This document shows, piece after piece, positions 5,499 to 7,091 of a stretch of DNA of 7,091 nt. A program made the position numbers and the translations under genes. Every line of letters begins with the position of its first letter. Within the stretch, counting starts at the first letter, position 1. This DNA comes from an uncultured Gemmatimonadota bacterium (lineage in GTDB: Bacteria; Gemmatimonadota; Gemmatimonadetes; Gemmatimonadales; Gemmatimonadaceae): positions 1 through 7,091 of the forward strand of contig CAMLIU010000079.1 in NCBI GenBank assembly GCA_946479995.1. The letters are read 5' to 3'. The notes beneath the pieces were generated by a model. That model ran no database searches. It was not told the origin of the DNA and saw nothing but the letters and a program-made list of their open reading frames with translations.

Positions 5499-6929
5499 AT
5501 GAGAACCTTCCTGCGGCGCGAAATGCGTCGCATCCCGCTCCGCGTGCAGGGGCGCATTCCGGCACTGGCGCTGGCGAGCGCGCTGTCGCTCGGCGCTGGC
5601 GTGCGTCCATCCATGGCGCAGGCGCCCGCCGCCACGGCACGCGAGCAGGCGACCACACGGCTTGGCGACCTGTATGCCGGCGTCGAGCGCGCGAACCCCC
5701 GGATCGCCGCCGCGCGGTCGCTCGTCCGTGCCGCGCAGGCTCGCGTGCCCGGCGCGTCGAAGCTCCCCGACCCGCAGCTCCAGCTCGGGTTCATGAACTA
5801 CAGCCTGCCGGGGCTCGCGCCCATGCAGTCGCTCGGGATGACGCAGCTCCAGCTGATGCAGATGGTGCCCCTTGGCGGCAAGCTGTCGCTCGCCGGCAAG
5901 GTGGCGGGGGCGCAGGCCGCCGCAGCGAGCGAGCGCGTGCAGGAGGTCGTCTGGGAGCTGCGCAGCCAGGCGGCGATGGCGTTCTACGATCTGTACGCCA
6001 CCGACCGGCAGCTCGCGGTGAGTCGCGAGACCCTCCGGCTCCTTCAGGACATCGCGCTCACCACGGAGTCCATGTACCGCGTCGGCAGCGGCCGGCAGGC
6101 GGACGTGCTGCGTGCGCAGGTGGAGGTCGCGAAGATGGCCGAGGACACGCTGCGCATGACGGCGATGCGGCAGGCGATGGTCGCCCGGCTCAACGCACTC
6201 CTCGATCGCGAGACGATAGCGGACGTCGCGATGCCCGAGCTGCCGGAGTTCCCCGACTCGCTGCCGGCGCAGGCGTGGCTCGACTCGATCGCGGCGAGCA
6301 CGCGCCCGATGATCCGCGCCGGCCTCGAGGAGGTGCGAGCGGCCGACGCGGCGGCGACGCTCGCGCGGAAGGAGATCATCCCCGACCTCCAGGTCGGCGT
6401 GCAGTACAGCCAGCGCGGAGCGACGATGACCGACGCCGCGGGCATGACCGAGCGCACCACGGAGCGCATGGGCAGCCTGATGATCGGCGCCTCCATCCCG
6501 ATCTTCGCGCGCGACCGCCAGCTCCAGATGCGCACCGAGGCGAACGCGATGAAGGCGATGGCCGAGTCGGAGGTGGCGGCGATGCGCGCGGAGACGCGCG
6601 GCAGGATCGGCGAGGCGTACGCGAACCTGACGCGTGCGCGCCGGCTCGAGCAGCTCTACCGCACCACGGTGCTGCCGCAGGCGGAGGCCACGGTGGCGTC
6701 GGCGCTCGGCGGATATCGCGTGGGGCAGGTGGACTTCATGACCCTGCTCGACGACCGGATGACGGTGAACAAGTTCCGCAGCGAGCTCGCGACGCTGGAG
6801 GCGGACGAGGGAAAGGCGTGGGCCGAGCTGGAGATGCTGACGGGGCACCAGCTGCTCGACGCGAACCGCACGGCGCCCATGACGACGGATACGACCACTG
6901 GAGCAACGACGAAGCGAGGTGCACGATGA
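5499..6929 (+). CDS. TolC-family outer-membrane efflux protein (heavy-metal CusC/CzcC-like)
   Basis: This 476-aa protein forms the trimeric outer-membrane channel of tripartite pumps. A signal peptide covers residues 1-40 (SMA|Q); there is no lipobox cysteine, so unlike some CusC-type relatives it is not lipidated. Two outer-membrane efflux repeats follow, at about 50-235 and 250-460. Each has long Ala/Arg/Glu-rich helices and a short strand region (PDPQLQLGFMNYSLP near 90 and IPDLQVGVQYSQ near 290). The late YRVGQVDFMTLLDDRMTVNK segment is typical of the family. The region is rich in Met (PMQSLGMTQLQLMQM), which suits a copper or silver pump. A Thr-rich tail ends the protein. GAGAGG at 5482-5487 serves as ribosome site. 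The next gene overlaps by ATGA, so the channel and its adaptor are translationally coupled. Metal specificity is inferred from context. Confidence 0.9.
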   Translation: MRTFLRREMRRIPLRVQGRIPALALASALSLGAGVRPSMAQAPAATAREQATTRLGDLYAGVERANPRIAAARSLVRAAQARVPGASKLPDPQLQLGFMNYSLPGLAPMQSLGMTQLQLMQMVPLGGKLSLAGKVAGAQAAAASERVQEVVWELRSQAAMAFYDLYATDRQLAVSRETLRLLQDIALTTESMYRVGSGRQADVLRAQVEVAKMAEDTLRMTAMRQAMVARLNALLDRETIADVAMPELPEFPDSLPAQAWLDSIAASTRPMIRAGLEEVRAADAAATLARKEIIPDLQVGVQYSQRGATMTDAAGMTERTTERMGSLMIGASIPIFARDRQLQMRTEANAMKAMAESEVAAMRAETRGRIGEAYANLTRARRLEQLYRTTVLPQAEATVASALGGYRVGQVDFMTLLDDRMTVNKFRSELATLEADEGKAWAELEMLTGHQLLDANRTAPMTTDTTTGATTKRGAR

Positions 6930-7091
6930 GGCGCGATCGGAAGACGCTGACACGCGGGGCCATCTACGGAGGAATCCTCCTCGTCACGCTCGGCGGCGTG
7001 TACGTCGCAACGCGAAACGCAGGCGCAACGACGCCGACGGCGGCGACGGGCCACGACCACGCGACGATGGCGGCGGGAGCCGGCGCCGGCA
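6926..7091 (+). CDS. Start of a membrane-anchored protein, probable RND-pump periplasmic adaptor (partial)
   Basis: Only 55 codons are visible before the window ends. The ATG overlaps the TolC-family stop (ATGA), and GAGG at 6916-6919 is well placed. The peptide has an Arg/Lys-rich start, one membrane helix or uncleaved signal (about residues 11-28), then an Ala/Thr/Gly-rich stretch with HDHATM. That arrangement, plus a Met/His patch right after the anchor and position behind a TolC gene, fits a CusB/CzcB-like membrane fusion protein. The diagnostic biotinyl-lipoyl and barrel domains lie outside the window, so the family assignment rests mainly on gene order. Confidence 0.6.
   Translation, partial: MRRDRKTLTRGAIYGGILLVTLGGVYVATRNAGATTPTAATGHDHATMAAGAGAG

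Noticed and set aside
5397..6953. A 518-codon minus-strand open frame opposite the TolC-family gene
   Set aside because: It is Arg/His/Leu-rich with no recognisable features, and it mirrors a clear TolC-family gene.
1..7091. tRNA or rRNA genes, CRISPR arrays, insertion sequences or attachment sites
   Set aside because: No repeat-spacer pattern, transposase, terminal inverted repeats or RNA-gene-like segment was seen on either strand by eye.

Overview
The window is very GC-rich, and its proteins are full of Met/His clusters. The base composition, the Ala/Arg-rich protein style and the gene content suggest a Gram-negative-type bacterium with an outer membrane. Gemmatimonadota would fit, but this is an inference from style and not a taxonomic assignment. 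It reads as part of a copper (or silver) detoxification island covering cytoplasm, inner membrane, periplasm and outer membrane.

Layout. (1) 2-55: the last codons of a gene that begins upstream; its C-terminus resembles that of the small secreted protein at 4946-5359. (2) 131-2050: a large secreted protein with a signal peptide, a Met/His-rich segment, a probable outer-membrane beta-barrel, a Met/His tandem-repeat linker and a C-terminal NTF2/SnoaL-like domain. (3) 2069-2164: a promoter with a CsoR-type operator (GATACCC-N5-GGGTATC) inside a larger inverted repeat. (4) 2170-2382 copZ-like copper chaperone and (5) 2422-4443 copB-like P1B-3 ATPase (CPH motif, His-rich N-terminus), probably one operon. 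(6) 4469-4705, minus strand, convergent with copB: a small YHS-domain protein. (7) 4706-4945: intergenic. (8) 4946-5359: a small secreted four-Cys protein with a Met/His patch. (9) 5499-6929: a TolC-family outer-membrane efflux protein. (10) 6926 to the end: the start of a membrane-anchored protein overlapping the TolC stop by ATGA, probably the periplasmic adaptor of an RND-type heavy-metal pump.

How the parts could work together (inference from families): CopZ carries Cu(I) in the cytoplasm, CopB moves copper across the inner membrane, and the TolC/adaptor pair (with an RND pump presumably encoded beyond the window) expels metal from the envelope. The two secreted Met/His proteins and the YHS protein may bind metal. 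No CsoR-family regulator gene is present here, so one should lie elsewhere. The least described parts are the barrel/NTF2 fusion and the recurring pairing of a small secreted protein with an outer-membrane protein.
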